The notes below the pieces were generated by a model, which was given only the letters and a program-made list of their open reading frames with translations, ran no database searches and was not told where the DNA came from. From assembly GCA_036362985.1 (NCBI GenBank), contig JAYGXS010000005.1, forward strand, positions 49,976,059 to 50,040,058: a stretch of 64,000 nt of DNA, read 5' to 3'. Positions within the stretch are counted from its first letter, which is position 1. Every line of letters begins with the position of its first letter. The stretch comes from Ligula intestinalis. Lineage: Eukaryota > Platyhelminthes > Cestoda > Diphyllobothriidea > Diphyllobothriidae. Below, in pieces: positions 11,740-22,802 of the stretch. Position numbers and translations under genes: made by a program.

Positions 11740-14598
11740 GTACCCTGAATCTGAAGGATACGCTCATTATAGTCTCACTCAATGCGAAATCAGTTGTTAA
11801 TAAGATGACAGAACTTAAAACAGTAGCATTTGAGCTTGATCCAGATGTGCTCTGTGTCACTGAATCTTGGACACACACTCTTATTTCTGACTTGAAACTC
11901 ACCATAGATAATTATAGTTTGTACAGACAAGACCACATTGAAAAGCGTGGCGGTGGTTGCTTTCTTTATATTAAATCATCCTTTTTACATTTCCCGTATC
12001 ACCTGAGCATTTCGTCATTTTCTGGAAATTTTTGTCTTATTTCAGTCATCCTGCCACACAATAAAAAAGCGATAATTGTGTGTGTCTACGATCCTCCTTT
12101 TAACTCAAGTAATGTAATGCAGCTGTGTGAAATGTTTGAAAAAGTTGCAGGGACTCAATTCGATGTCAGAATAATTATAGGTGATTTTAATCTGCCAGAC
12201 ATTGACTGGCATGCAAATACCTGTCCACCAAGATTTCAGAAATTGGTTGACACTATTAACTTTTCAAACATGTCACAACTGGTCAGTTCAATGACCAGAA
12301 ATGACAACATATTAGATTTAATGTTTACAAATGATATCTAACCTCTTTTTATGAATTTTCATCGTGATATTTTCACAAGTGACCATGCCTTAATTCACTG
12401 TTGTTTTCCAGTCTCTCTTTCTGAAAAGCCCGATGTAAAATGCAATTACCTCGACTTTGGTAACGTGAACCATGAATTAGTAAATGATTTCGTAAGCACC
12501 CTAGATTGGAATAGCATATTTTTAACGAACGATCCCTACTTCTTCCAGCAGCTATTGCAAAACCTTACAAAAAATATTCAGGCGCTTACCCCACTTAAGA
12601 TTTTTAAGTCAAATTGAGCTTCTTCTACTGTGCCACATTTTCTCCAAAACAGACTTAAGAAATTACAAAAACAACTTAAGGATACGTCTAAATGCTCTTT
12701 ATCATTTCACTTAAGAATAGCGCAAATATTTGAATTAGAGCTTAAAATAAGGCTTGCACGAGATAGGCGTAGAGAGACCACAGCATTAAGTGATGCGAAT
12801 TCTTCCAGATCAGTTGCTCAAGTCTTCCGTCTTCGGTCGTCGGCTAAGCTTCAGAAAGTCATTCCACCCTTACTCAATGGCAACAATCATTTTGTTACAG
12901 AGGATTAGGAGAAAGCAGCATTGCTTAATTCATTTTTCGCCAAGATCTTTACCATCAAAAATAGCCCCACTCCTGTAATCCCCTTGCTGTGTGATTCAAA
13001 TCTCAGTACCCTTAATATCTCACCCGCTGGTATTCAAAAAGAAATAAGGCGTCTGAAAAATTCCCATTCTGTAGGAACTGATAACATTCCAAACTCACTC
13101 ATCAAACAATTAAGAGATTTCCCACCCTTACTGAGTAAGTTATTTTCAGTGTTTCTTGAGAATGGCTTTTCGCGGACTATTGGAAATCTTCTTTTATAAT
13201 TCCCGTATTTAAATCTGGTTCCCGATCAGATATTCACAATTATTGCGGTGTTCATAAAACGCCCTCTCTGGCTAAACTCTTTAAAAAACTAATTGCCAAA
13301 AAAATTAAAGATTTCTGCATAAACAATAACATTCTCAGCTCCTCACAGCATGGCTTTTTACCGGACCGATCTTGTGAAACATGCCACATGTCTTTTCTAA
13401 ATCTACTTACTTCTCCTCGTAATGATCATCTATCTGTGGTAGTTATCTATTTTGACCTTAGTAAAGCATTTGATAAAGTTCCTCACAGGAGGCTCCTAGC
13501 CAAACTAGAGGCTATAGAATTTTGTTGTCCTCTTACTGACTTCATCAGATATTATCTTTCAACTCGACAACAAAACGTCTTAGTGGGATCCTCATAATCT
13601 ACGCTTGCCGCAATTTTGAGTGGTGTCCTTCAAGGTACCGTGCTAGGTTCTCTGCTCTTTTTGCTTTACATAAATGATATCTCATTGAATGTTGCACGCT
13701 CCCAATCTTATATTCATGCAGATGATCTCAAGTGTGTTTACTTCTTCGCTAACTCTACGGCCGCGAGATGCTTAGAACAAATTCATTCTGATCTGCACGC
13801 TCTTTCGGCGTGGATCTCAACATGGCAGATGGAGTTCTCACCGTCTAAGTGCCGATAAATTTGCTTTGGGCCTGAAAGGCTGCCACAACCTGTTATTTTT
13901 CAAGGTTACCCAATGACTGAATGTTCCAGTATCAAGGACCTAGGATGAAGCTACACCAATAAATCAGACCTTTCTCCTCACGCCGATAGATTTACAGCCA
14001 AAGCCGCACAGATTTGCGGCTTTATCTCTGATACTTTCTATCTTCCTGAAATGAAATTAAGACTTTATCGTATGTTCGTGCTCCCCATCTTAGATTACTG
14101 TTGCCCCTTTTTCGGTCTCATGAATGAAGGTAGCCGTTCAAAAATTGAAAAAATTCAAAAATATTTCACACGAAAACTGCTGTATCCGACAGCTTCTAAT
14201 ACTTGCTACTCAAATCGATGTCAATTAACAGAACTAAGGTCTCTTTGGGTCAGGAGATTGGAAGCAGGCTTTTGTCTTCTTTTTCGGCTTAATAATTGCA
14301 CAAATTTACCCAGGACTTCAGTCATTACCCCCATCAGCCGTCCCTACAACCTAAGAGACTCGGCACTTCTTATACCCCTCCTGCATCTTCCTCATGTAAA
14401 CGCTCTTTGTTTTTTGCTTCCAGATATAGCTTTCTTTAAAATAACTTGCCAATCGAAATTAGGTCGTTAAATAGACTGTCTGCTTTCAAACAGAGACTAC
14501 ACATTTATCTTAACACTGATTCTATCAACCTTCTATTCTCCTCATCTTTTCCGAGCAGCTTTCTCCATGACCCCGAGAAAGGACCATCGGGAATTTAG
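11740..14598 (+). pseudogene. LINE A ORF2 remnant (endonuclease and reverse transcriptase)
   Basis: The endonuclease shows SLNAKSVVNKM, the catalytic glutamate in CVTESWTH, GGGCFLYIKSS, IGDFNLPDIDW and DHALIHC. Reverse transcriptase follows: HGFLPDRSCETCHM, YFDLSKAFDKVPHRRLLAKL, GVLQGTVLGSLLFLLYIND and HADDLKCVYFF, then the C-terminal LPILDYCCPFFGLMNEGSR. It ends KGPSGI-stop at 14596-14598, as LINE B does. At least five stops or shifts (near 12342, 12617, 12908, 13197, 13597, 13857) break it. Confidence 0.85.
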
Positions 14599-15138
14599 GA
14601 GATCCGCTTGAAACTATTCTCTCTGCCTCGTGTCCCCCGAGAACCTAGATGTTTCCATTAACCACCGCTGAATCAAACGAAGCCACGTGGAAGTACTCAG
14701 TCTAAAATGCTGCAGTTTCGTTGAATACTCACCTTCATCAGACCACCCACACCTATTTCTGCTCTACTAATATATTCCTACTACTATCTTCCTAAGCAGT
14801 TTTTTTCTCTTGCACACTTTTTGAACATGGAGGCCCATTGAACACTGTCTCTATTTTCACTGTTATAGTTTTCTTCAACTGCTATAAGTTTTCGTTTTTA
14901 GTTCAAAATTACCTGCAAAACATTGCTAAATGTTGCCCTAAAAGGACAATTTCTGCTGACATTATTACGACTTTCTACGTCTACTTGCACATATTGTCAA
15001 ATTATTTTTTGAATTTTTATTTTTTCGAAATTAACTTTGTAGAGATAGTGCCATACCGGCGCTAAAAAATATAAATTCCAAATTTATTTCATTCACCTGC
15101 CTTTCCCGTTTGACTCTGCAGTTCATACATTTTTCAAC

Positions 15139-16160
15139 ATGGGCGACGAATACCACCTATTTCACGATTGCAACGAAGATGATGCTGGTTCTGACAACTC
15201 GTGTATACCACCTGATCAGGACGAGCCTCAGGCTTTTCAGATTTCCATTAAGCTTCCTCCGTACGAATTGCGTGACCCGACGGTCTGTTTTAAGCAAATC
15301 GAGGCTGTTTTTGCCTCACGTCAAATTACTGGCGAGCGTACGCGTTACGCGTACGTCGTGCAGTACTTACCGTTCGATATCGCTCTCACCGTTCAGGATC
15401 TCCTTGATCCTAGCCCCAAAGTTAAGCCCTACTCTAGCTTAAAAAAGGCTATTCTTGAGCGTACGGAAAATCTGCCGACAGCAAGCTTCGCCAACTCCTC
15501 AACAGCGTCAAGTTTGGCGACCAAACCCCTTCTGCTCTAATGCGCCACATGCGTCACCTGCTTGCTGGTCGCACCTTAGATAATTCTATTTTCCGTCGCA
15601 TTTGGATGGATAAATTACCCCATCCAATGCAATTTGTACTCGCCCTGCTTGACGACGATGTTCCGCTAACCAAACTCGCGGATCACGCAGACTGCATCCA
15701 TCCATGTTACCCCGGTACCAGTTCGTACGCTGTAAATCAAGCTCCGACCTCAGTACCTCAGCATGCCGTCTCCCATGTTTCGGCCTCACGATCCGACCGG
15801 AAACCTGACAGCCATACACAGCGAAGGTCCACTAAATCGCTTGACACCTCATCCCCGTGGTCTACTTTACCCTCTCAAATGATTTGAGACTTAACAGACA
15901 ATAGAGACGACGACCAACAGGATCTTAAATATACTGTCAGGTTATTATGCACTCAAGTGAGCACGATGTGTTTCACACTCAACCGGCTTCAAACGGGTCG
16001 TCTATCTGCAAGCTGCAATCGTTCTTACTCAAAAGAGCGTGCAGACGACAAGGTCTGCTGGTACCACCGAACATTCGGCCCAGATGCTTTTAAATGCGTC
16101 CCGCCTTGTCCTTATGCTAGACGTTCACGCTCGGTTAACGGCGCCGCCAGCCAGTAATAG
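15139..16160 (+). pseudogene. Gypsy 1 gag remnant
   Basis: Starts MGDEYHLFHDCNEDD and continues with FQISIKLPPYELRDPTVCF and RTRYAYVVQYLPFDIA, a capsid-like core typical of this group. The frame shifts at about 15540 to MRHMRHLLAGRTLDN and again before 15957. Near the end KVCWYHRTFGPDAFKCVPPC gives the CHCC-type zinc finger (C-x2-H-x9-C-x3-C) known from CsRn1 relatives, in place of the usual CCHC knuckle. Confidence 0.75.
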
Positions 16161-16169
16161 CGACGACTG

Positions 16170-17967
16170 GTGCTGGTCGCTTGCATGTCCAGAGGTTTCC
16201 GCTACTTGATCGATACAGGCGCAGAGGTTGGCGTTTGACCACCCTCTCGTCGTCATCATCTACAGCCATCGCAGTTTACACTGCAGGCTGCGAACAGCAC
16301 TTCTATCGCCACGTTCGGTCAACAGTCCCTGACGTTAGACCTCGGGCTTCGTCGCCGCTTCCAATGACCCTTCATCCAGGCCGACGTCCATTCACCTATT
16401 ATTGGAGCGGATTTCCTGTCACACTTAAGCATCAAAAGTTGCTAGATCCTACCAATAAGATGTTTACTGTCGGGGTAATTGCACGTGAGCCCTCCGCTGG
16501 CATCCACTTGGCCGTGCCAAGCCCGCCATTTTCTGACATATTGAGGGATTATCCTTCTCTTTTTAAGCCCTGTCAGTTCACGGAGCAGGTTCAGTACACC
16601 GTTTGCCACCACTTCACTACCACCGGCAGACCGGTCCATGCTCCTCCGCGTAGGCTTCATCCTGAGAAGCTGCGAATCGCAAAGAATGAATTCGAGCACA
16701 TGTTGAATTTGGAGATTATCCGTCCTTCGTCCAGTCCATGGGCTTCACCACTACACATGGTCCCCAAAAAGTCATCCAATGATTGGTGGCCGTGCGGTGA
16801 TTATCGCGCTGTCAATCGAGCTACAGTCCCGGACCGGTACCCGATTCCCCATATTCATGACTTTTTCCACATGTTGGCTGAAAAGACGATTTTTTCCTAG
16901 ATTGACCTCGTGCGAGCGCATCACCAAATATCGGTCGCGGAGGAGGATATCCCCAAAAACCGCCGTCACGACCCCATTCGGCCTGTTTGAATTCTTTCGC
17001 ATGCCTTTCGGTTTGCGGAAAGCAGTCCGAACGTTTCAGCGTTTTTTCGATGACATTTTACGTGGTCTCTCCTTCACGTTCGTGAACATCGATGGCATCC
17101 TTGCCGCAAACTCGTCACTCGAGGAACACATTGAACACTCATGCCAAGTTTTTGATCGTTTTCAGCAAAATGGTCTACAGCTAGACGCCGATAAGTGTCT
17201 TTTGCGTCACTTCTCTGGATTGACTTGGCAATCATCTTGACCAACATGGGATCACACCCCTCCCAGAGAAGGTGCAAAGCGTGTTGTCTTTTCCAGCCCC
17301 GAAGTCCATAACTCAGCTCCGCCGTTTCATCGGCCTCATCAACTACTACCGGTGTTTTATAAAAAATTGCGCCACCAATCTGGCACCTTTGATGGATCTT
17401 TTGAAGTCAAAGACCAAGTCGCTTCAACTTTCCCCCAGTGCTCTTGAATCATTCAAGGCAGCCAAGAAAGCACTCGCTGATGTCACCCAGCTTCAACATC
17501 TGAGCACCAATGCTGATACACAGCTTATTTTGACTACCGATGCCTCAAACATCGCCGTCAGCGCAGTTCTGCAGCAGCAGATCCACGGACAATTGCAGCC
17601 GCTAGCCTTCTTCTCCCAGAAGTTTCCGCAGGCGCAGACTCGCTATAGTACTTTCTCGCGTGAACTTCCGGCCAGTTACCTAGCCATCCGACATTTTTGC
17701 CACCTGCTCAAGGGGACAGATTTCCAGGTCCACACAGATCACAAACCTCTCACTTACGCCCTCAAAGCTAAGCCAGATCGATATTCGCCACGTGAAGTAC
17801 GTCACCTTGACTTCATCTCTCAATTCACCTCAGACATACGCTATGTCCACGGTACTGAGTATGTCAATGCTAATGCCTTGTCCCGTCCAGAGGTCAACGC
17901 TCTTATCACCACGTTAGACCTGGCGAAGCTCGCGCAAGCGCAGGCGCTTGATGACTCCATCATTGAA
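16170..17967 (+). pseudogene. Gypsy 1 pol, 5' part: protease, reverse transcriptase, RNase H
   Basis: The protease core [11 protein letters not shown] lies near 16205. RT begins about 16550 ([13 protein letters not shown]), with [19 protein letters not shown] and [21 protein letters not shown] stop at 16898 precedes IDLVRAHHQISV. FGLFEFFRMPFGLRKA follows in another frame, then FVNIDGILAAN, where the catalytic pair is D-G instead of D-D. RNase H has LTTDASNIAVSAVLQQ, PLAFFSQKFPQAQTRYST and VHTDHKPLTYAL. The frame is open up to the LINE B insertion. Confidence 0.82.
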
Positions 17968-19144
17968 CGATCATTTATCTGTGGTGGTCATCTATTTTGA
18001 TCTTAGTAAGGCATTTGATAAAGTACCTCATAGGAGACTACTAGCCAAACTAGAGGCTATAGGACTTTGTAGTCCTCTCATTGACTTTATTAGATCATAT
18101 CTTTCTAATCGGAAACAACAGGTCTTAGTGGGGTCCTCATACTCTACCCCTACCGCTATTTTAAGCGGTGTCCTTCAAGGTACCGTTCTGGGCCCCCTGT
18201 TGTTCCTGCTTTACATAAATGATATTTCAACAATAGTTAAACACTCTCAATCGTATATATACGCGGACGACTTGAAATGTGTATACTCCTTCTCTAATTA
18301 TACGGCTGAGGAATGCTTAGAACGCATTCATTCGGATTCGGACGCTCTATCTGCGTGGAGCTCCACTTGGCAGATGGAGTTCTCACCTTCTAAGTGCCAG
18401 TTCATGTGTTTTGGACCTGAAAGGCTGCCACAGCCTATCATTTTTCAAGGTTGCCCCATGACTGAATGTTCTAACATTAAGGACTTAGGTTTAAGTTACA
18501 CCAATGAATTAGATCTTTCACCTCACGCTGATAGAATTACAGCAAAAGCTGCTCAGATACGCGGCTTCATCTCTTATAATTTCTACCTTCCCGAAATGAA
18601 GCTAAGACTTTATCGTATGTATGTGCTTCCTATTCTCGAATACTGTTGTCCATTCTTCGGTCTAATGAATGAATCTAGCCGTTCAAAAATTGAAAGTGTC
18701 CAAAGAAGATTCACTAAAAAGGTCCTCTATCCGGCATTTTCAGATGCTTCATACTCAGATAGATGTGAGATAACAAAACTGAAATTTCTTTGGGTCTGGA
18801 GACTGGAAGCAGGGTTTTGTCTCCTGTTTCGCCTTAATAATAGTTCAAATCTCCCCAAGATTTCTGCCCTTACTCCCGTTACTCGCCCTTACAACCTAAG
18901 AAATTCAACGTTGATTATACCTCCTCCTGCTTCTTCCACTTCTAAGCGATCTCTATTTTTTGCTTCTAGGTATAGCTATCTTTGGAATAATTTGCCGATT
19001 GATATTCGGACGTTGACTAGTCTATGTGAATTCAAGCGAAAACTGCACATTTATCTTAACACTGAATCTATTAACCTTTTGTTTTCCTCATCTTTTCCGG
19101 GCAGCTTTCTCCACAATTCGGAGAAAGGGCCATCAGGAATTTAG
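17968..19144 (+). CDS. LINE B reverse transcriptase, C-terminal part, uninterrupted
   Basis: About 392 codons with no stop or frameshift, starting inside RT just before motif A (VVIYFDLSKAFDKVPHRR). GVLQGTVLGPLLFLLYIND and the active site YIYADDLKCVYSF are intact, followed by the thumb and C-terminal region (LPILEYCCPFFGLMNESSR) and the terminal KGPSGI. The endonuclease, ORF1 and N-terminal RT were lost by 5' truncation, so it cannot act alone, but the clean frame marks it as the youngest copy of its family in the nest. The first residues of the open frame upstream of 17968 belong to Gypsy. Confidence 0.85.
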
Positions 19145-19775
19145 GATCCCTTCTTGAAACTACCTTCCTCTAACTCATGTACCCCGGAATCAGGACGCAG
19201 TCTTGACGGCTCTCGTTTCGCTGGTCATCAACCATCATCAGGGCCTTATATTTGGTCCCATCTCAGACATCCACAACAATGGTCTTGTAGATTTGACGGA
19301 CTTTTGGATATCATACAGCGGTGCCCATCACGATCATAAACTGGTGGGTTCCCTATGTTCCATTATGCCCGCATCGGTTTGGGAACCCGAGTGTAGTGCT
19401 GGGAAACCGTCTATACCAGTAATGTTTCGTTAATACCTATTGTTCTGCCCCACACTCAGCTTCAACTGAGTTTGCTTCCAAGCCCTTCCCCCTTACTAAC
19501 AGAGGCAGTGGGTACCAGAATACATATGTCAGAATTCTAGATAACGATGTGGCTCATCTGTGTGTGCCCTTGAATTTCACCTTCCGCATAACACTGCTAT
19601 ATTCATTTTTGTTGAATCTAACAATTTCGCTTCTAAACAGTTATACTCGTCTTATAGCTATAGACTACGGATACTTTGTGAAACCAATTATTTCTAGTTC
19701 TTCGTGTTATCAAATTTTTGGTTTATTGATGAGGCCCACTGGCCCTGAAATATACAACTTATTATTATTATTATT
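17968..19775 (+). mobile_element. LINE B, 5'-truncated insertion in Gypsy 1 pol
   Basis: Homology with LINE A starts abruptly at AACGATCAT near 17967 and ends in an ATT-repeat tail. The 6-bp repeat ATTGAA at 17962-17967 and 19776-19781 is the target duplication. Dropping the insert and one copy puts the Gypsy pol frame back in register. Just before the tail, GATGAGGCCCACTGGCCCTG (19729-19748) forms a short GC hairpin also seen at the 3' end of LINE C. Confidence 0.9.
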
Positions 19776-19781
19776 ATTGAA

Positions 19782-20525
19782 ATGCTTGCGTCTTCTGTGC
19801 TTCAGCTGCAAGATGCTCCCCTCCCCGCAGCACCAGGCTCTATCTTGTGTGATTTTTCTTCGGGTACCCCTAGTCCTGTAGTACCCTTATCCTACCGGAA
19901 GGTTGTTTTCGACCTTATCCACTCGCTATCTCACTCCGGTGTTCATGCCGGTCACAAACTTATCGCAGCCCGTTTCGTCTGTCCAAAGATGAACACCGAC
20001 ATTGCAACCTCGACCAGGCAGTGCTTAGCCTGTCAAAAGAATAAGGTTCAACGACACATCGTTTTACCTCCCAGCATGTTCGCGGTTCCCGACGCCCGTT
20101 TTCAACACGTCCCCATCTCGTGCTTTCACGCGCATTCTAACCGCTGTTGATCGTTTCACACGATGGCCATCGCAGTTTCCATCTCGGATACCTCGGCAGA
20201 AAATATTGCCATGGTTTTGTCTTTCACACTGGATAGCCAACTTCGGTGTTCCAGCTACATTTACCACTGACCGCGGAAGTCAGTATACATCTGCACGCTT
20301 CCGTGAGTTCACAAAACTGCTCGGGTGCTCGCATATCACCACCACTGCCTGTCACCCAGCATCAAACGGCCTCGTGGAACACCTTTACCATCAGTTGAAG
20401 TCCTTGCTGGTGTCTCAACCTGCCCCGCTTAACTGGAGTGACAACCTGCCGTTCGTCCTTCTCGGCATTCGCTCAGCTGTTAAAGAAGACATTCAATACA
20501 CTGCCACCGATCTGGTTTATGGCAC
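19782..20525 (+). pseudogene. Gypsy 1 pol, 3' part: integrase, damaged
   Basis: The HHCC domain is readable (HSLSHSGVHAGHKLIAARF, CLACQKNKVQRH). The core has FGVPATFTTDRGSQYTSARF (second Asp) and ASNGLVEHLYH (third acidic residue). Compared with the inverted copy at 23.8-23.9 kb, about 25 bases around 20109-20113 are missing. The loss removes the first catalytic Asp and shifts the frame. The match ends around DLVYGTS, near 20525, at LINE D. Confidence 0.8.
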
Positions 20526-22009
20526 ATCCCTTTCTGTCCCTGCGGATAAGCTAAAATCCTTCCAGCCCGACTTCCGCATCTGCTATTTGCTTAGTTAACC
20601 ATGTTTTAATTAGTGCTATCAGGTCCAGTTGCATGTGGTCCACGGCGAGTTTGAGTTCAACCAGTTTGTTAAATAGACTCAGTACATTTGTGTACATCAT
20701 TTTCATGTTCTTGACTTCACTCGATCTCGCCTTGGTCACCTTTATTGCTATTCGTGATGGGGAGATCCAGCCTTCATTGATTTTATGACGATTTTTACGT
20801 TGGGTTGATTGCCTGGCCGTGTGACTTTTGTAAGGATGACTGGCGTCCTCCACAGAAAGGGCCTTTGACGTCGGGCGATTACCCATTGCGTATTTTCAGG
20901 CCCTTCTCTACTTTTTTTTCAAGATGGCTAAGTCTGCCTTTAAGGCCCTCCATTTCATCCTCTCCTTTACCGTGTACTCTTGTTGAAAAAAAAACAGTCT
21001 TATTGCCGGGTATTTCTCCTGCTTTTTACTCGAGCAGGAGATCTCTCTGAAGTGTACTCTCAAAGATAAGCTTTAATGGCCTGGGTTTCCTCCCTTGAGA
21101 ATTGGAGTTTTCCTTACTGTTTTTCGGAAATGCTTGAGTATCAGAAATTTATCATTCTCAATAATTACGTCCTTTAAGCACTCCCTTAAGGCCTTGGTGT
21201 CCTTATCTTTTCTGCTCTTTGGACTACCATTAGCTGATTCAGGGAGCCCATGTAGAAAAATGCTTTGTGTACTATCCACCTCAACTTTGTCTCGAGGTAT
21301 TTGTTGGATAGTCCGGCTGATTCCAGCATGGACCTCAGTGCTATGGCCATGAGGATTTACAAGGTCATTTAGTTCCTCATGGGCTGAAATTGGGCGCAGA
21401 TTATCAGTCCCGCAGACCGTTAGAGATGGTTCTGTAGGATCTTGATCACGGTGCTCCTCGTCGAGGACAACTTGACCATTTATGTTACTTATCTGATAAT
21501 TTTTGTGCGAAGACGCTTCGGCGAGGGATGCTGCTGCTGCGTACATTAGGTCCCTCCCTCAAATTCACGCATCGCCAGTTTTACCTCGTGAGGGAGAAAT
21601 CGAGAAAATTTCTTCAGCTCCTCCATTTCCACTCTAAGACTATTAACCACCTCCTCAAGTTTCGTAAATTTGTTAAGAAGGGTAAACTATGATATGAAGG
21701 CTTCATCTTAATGAGTTTCATCCCTTAAACATTAAAGACTTATATTCTGCTTGGCCGGAGAAATTTTCAATAAGCTTCGTGACCGATATTTTGTATTTGA
21801 TGACTGAATTTGATCCTTACGGCTGTACGCTTCTATAGCTCCATCAATTAGCCATTCGACTTCCATCCGAGGCATCCGCGGTTCGATTCCCGGCCCCGCT
21901 GGCAGCTTTGTAGAATTATCAAGAGCAATTGTTTCTTCTCCCATTTTAGTTGCAAACGAAACTATTAAATTCAAAATGTTAAATTTGCCTTTGCGACTGT
22001 GACGTAGTG
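20526..22009 (-). mobile_element. LINE D fragment: ORF1 and start of endonuclease, 3' part missing
   Basis: On the minus strand a frame at 21546-21073 holds IFLHGLPESANGSPKSRKDKD and LILKHFRKTVRKTPILK, the RRM-like core of a LINE ORF1 protein (compare ILKAFRIGKAP in LINE Z). A second frame (20886-20551) passes into MKMMYTNVLSLFNKLVEL and LIALIKTWLTK, the first endonuclease strands with the catalytic Glu in TETW replaced by IKTW. It stops after a RRDRKG-like piece at the Gypsy 1 junction. RT is absent, so this is a deletion or rearrangement product, not a 5'-truncated insertion. The left and right limits are approximate. Confidence 0.7.
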
Positions 22010-22294
22010 TGATGACTGATATTCAAAATAACGAAAATATTCCGACGGAGTGTTGTGTATTGCAAATATTTGAAGCAGGCTGAGTGAACAATACGCCTAA
22101 TTGCTTACAAGCACTTTCAAATATGTATAAACAATATGCAGGATATTCAGGAACGACTTAAGGAGTAGTGTAAACGTGAGTGTATCAATAACCGGGTAAC
22201 GTGTTCACATCAAGTGGATCGCACAAAAAGCACATCACATGTCACGAATGCTGTTTTTTCAAAAAATATTAATCTGCAGATTATGTGAATATAG
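22010..22294. other. Unassigned AT-rich sequence
   Basis: Between the 5' side of LINE D and the inverted Gypsy LTR. No frames or repeats recognised. TATAG at 22290-22294 would be one half of the Gypsy 2 target site. Confidence 0.4.
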
Positions 22295-22802
22295 TGTAAA
22301 GGCTACTTCACTACAAATATGCAAAACGTCTTGGCAAATACACAATGGAAAACTTTCTAGGGTAGTCTAATTGCTAGTAAGTGATTTACTAGGCTATTCT
22401 AGTGGAAAAATTGTCAAAACCGGTATATGAGGATGACGGTGAAGATTAGAAATGATACTACTTATTTAGATCCTTCACGGTCCTAGCCGGCAGTAGTCAA
22501 GCCGTCGACTTGCCAAAGGATGACTCCGTGAAGATCAGCATCCAAGTTCGTTGGGCCGCGCTTGTGCAAAATGAGGAAATTATCGTTTGCAAATTGTTGC
22601 AGGATTCTCCTGAGCCCGAGAATGATCACAAGAGAGGAGTCGTTGAAGGGCAAAATAAACAACGGTAGATGAGGAGATAATTGAGCTGTGGAGTGTGCAT
22701 AGCAAGCCAGTGCTAAAATGCGCTTGTGTGTTACATTTCAGTTCAAACAAAATTGGTTATTGATACGTTTAAAAAACGCATAAGTCGAGCCAAGAGCCCA
22801 CA
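22295..22802 (-). repeat. 3' LTR of Gypsy element 2 (same family as LTR at 9545)
   Basis: On the minus strand it reads TGTGGGCTCTTGG...TAGCCTTTACA and aligns end to end with 9545-10070. No primer site follows its end. Instead a purine-rich tract precedes its start, so it is a 3' LTR, not a 5' or solo LTR. Confidence 0.87.

Larger units (their letters stand above)
10089..15104 (+). mobile_element. LINE A, near full length, degenerate, inserted in Gypsy 1 leader
   Basis: A 5-kb non-LTR element with an ORF1-like region, apurinic-type endonuclease, reverse transcriptase and a 3'UTR ending in AT-rich sequence. The 7-bp direct repeat CCCGTTT at 10082-10088 and 15105-15111 is the target duplication, and Gypsy leader sequence flanks it on both sides. 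RT motif A is YFDLSKAFDKV. The catalytic motif is HADD instead of YADD. Several stops and frameshifts make it inactive. It belongs to the same family as LINE B (18 kb), LINE C (27-38 kb) and LINE I (62.7 kb to the window end), by shared phrases such as ADDLKC and LSPHADRI. CR1/Jockey-like by overall layout. Confidence 0.85.
9545..20525 (+). mobile_element. Gypsy element 1 (CsRn1-like), interrupted by two LINEs, 3' end lost
   Basis: Order: LTR, primer site, [LINE A 10089-15104], leader, gag from 15139, protease, reverse transcriptase, RNase H, [LINE B 17968-19775], integrase to about 20525, where it abuts inverted LINE D. No 3' LTR in plus orientation is present. Gag and pol hold many stops and shifts, so the element is dead. 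It is the oldest part of this nest, since both LINEs lie inside it with their own target duplications. A related partial copy lies inverted at 22295-23945. Confidence 0.88.

Noticed and set aside
21837..21905. tRNA gene suggested by a perfect B box (GGTTCGATTCC)
   Set aside because: No A box or matching acceptor strand upstream, and the T stem does not pair well. It lies in the 5' part of LINE D.
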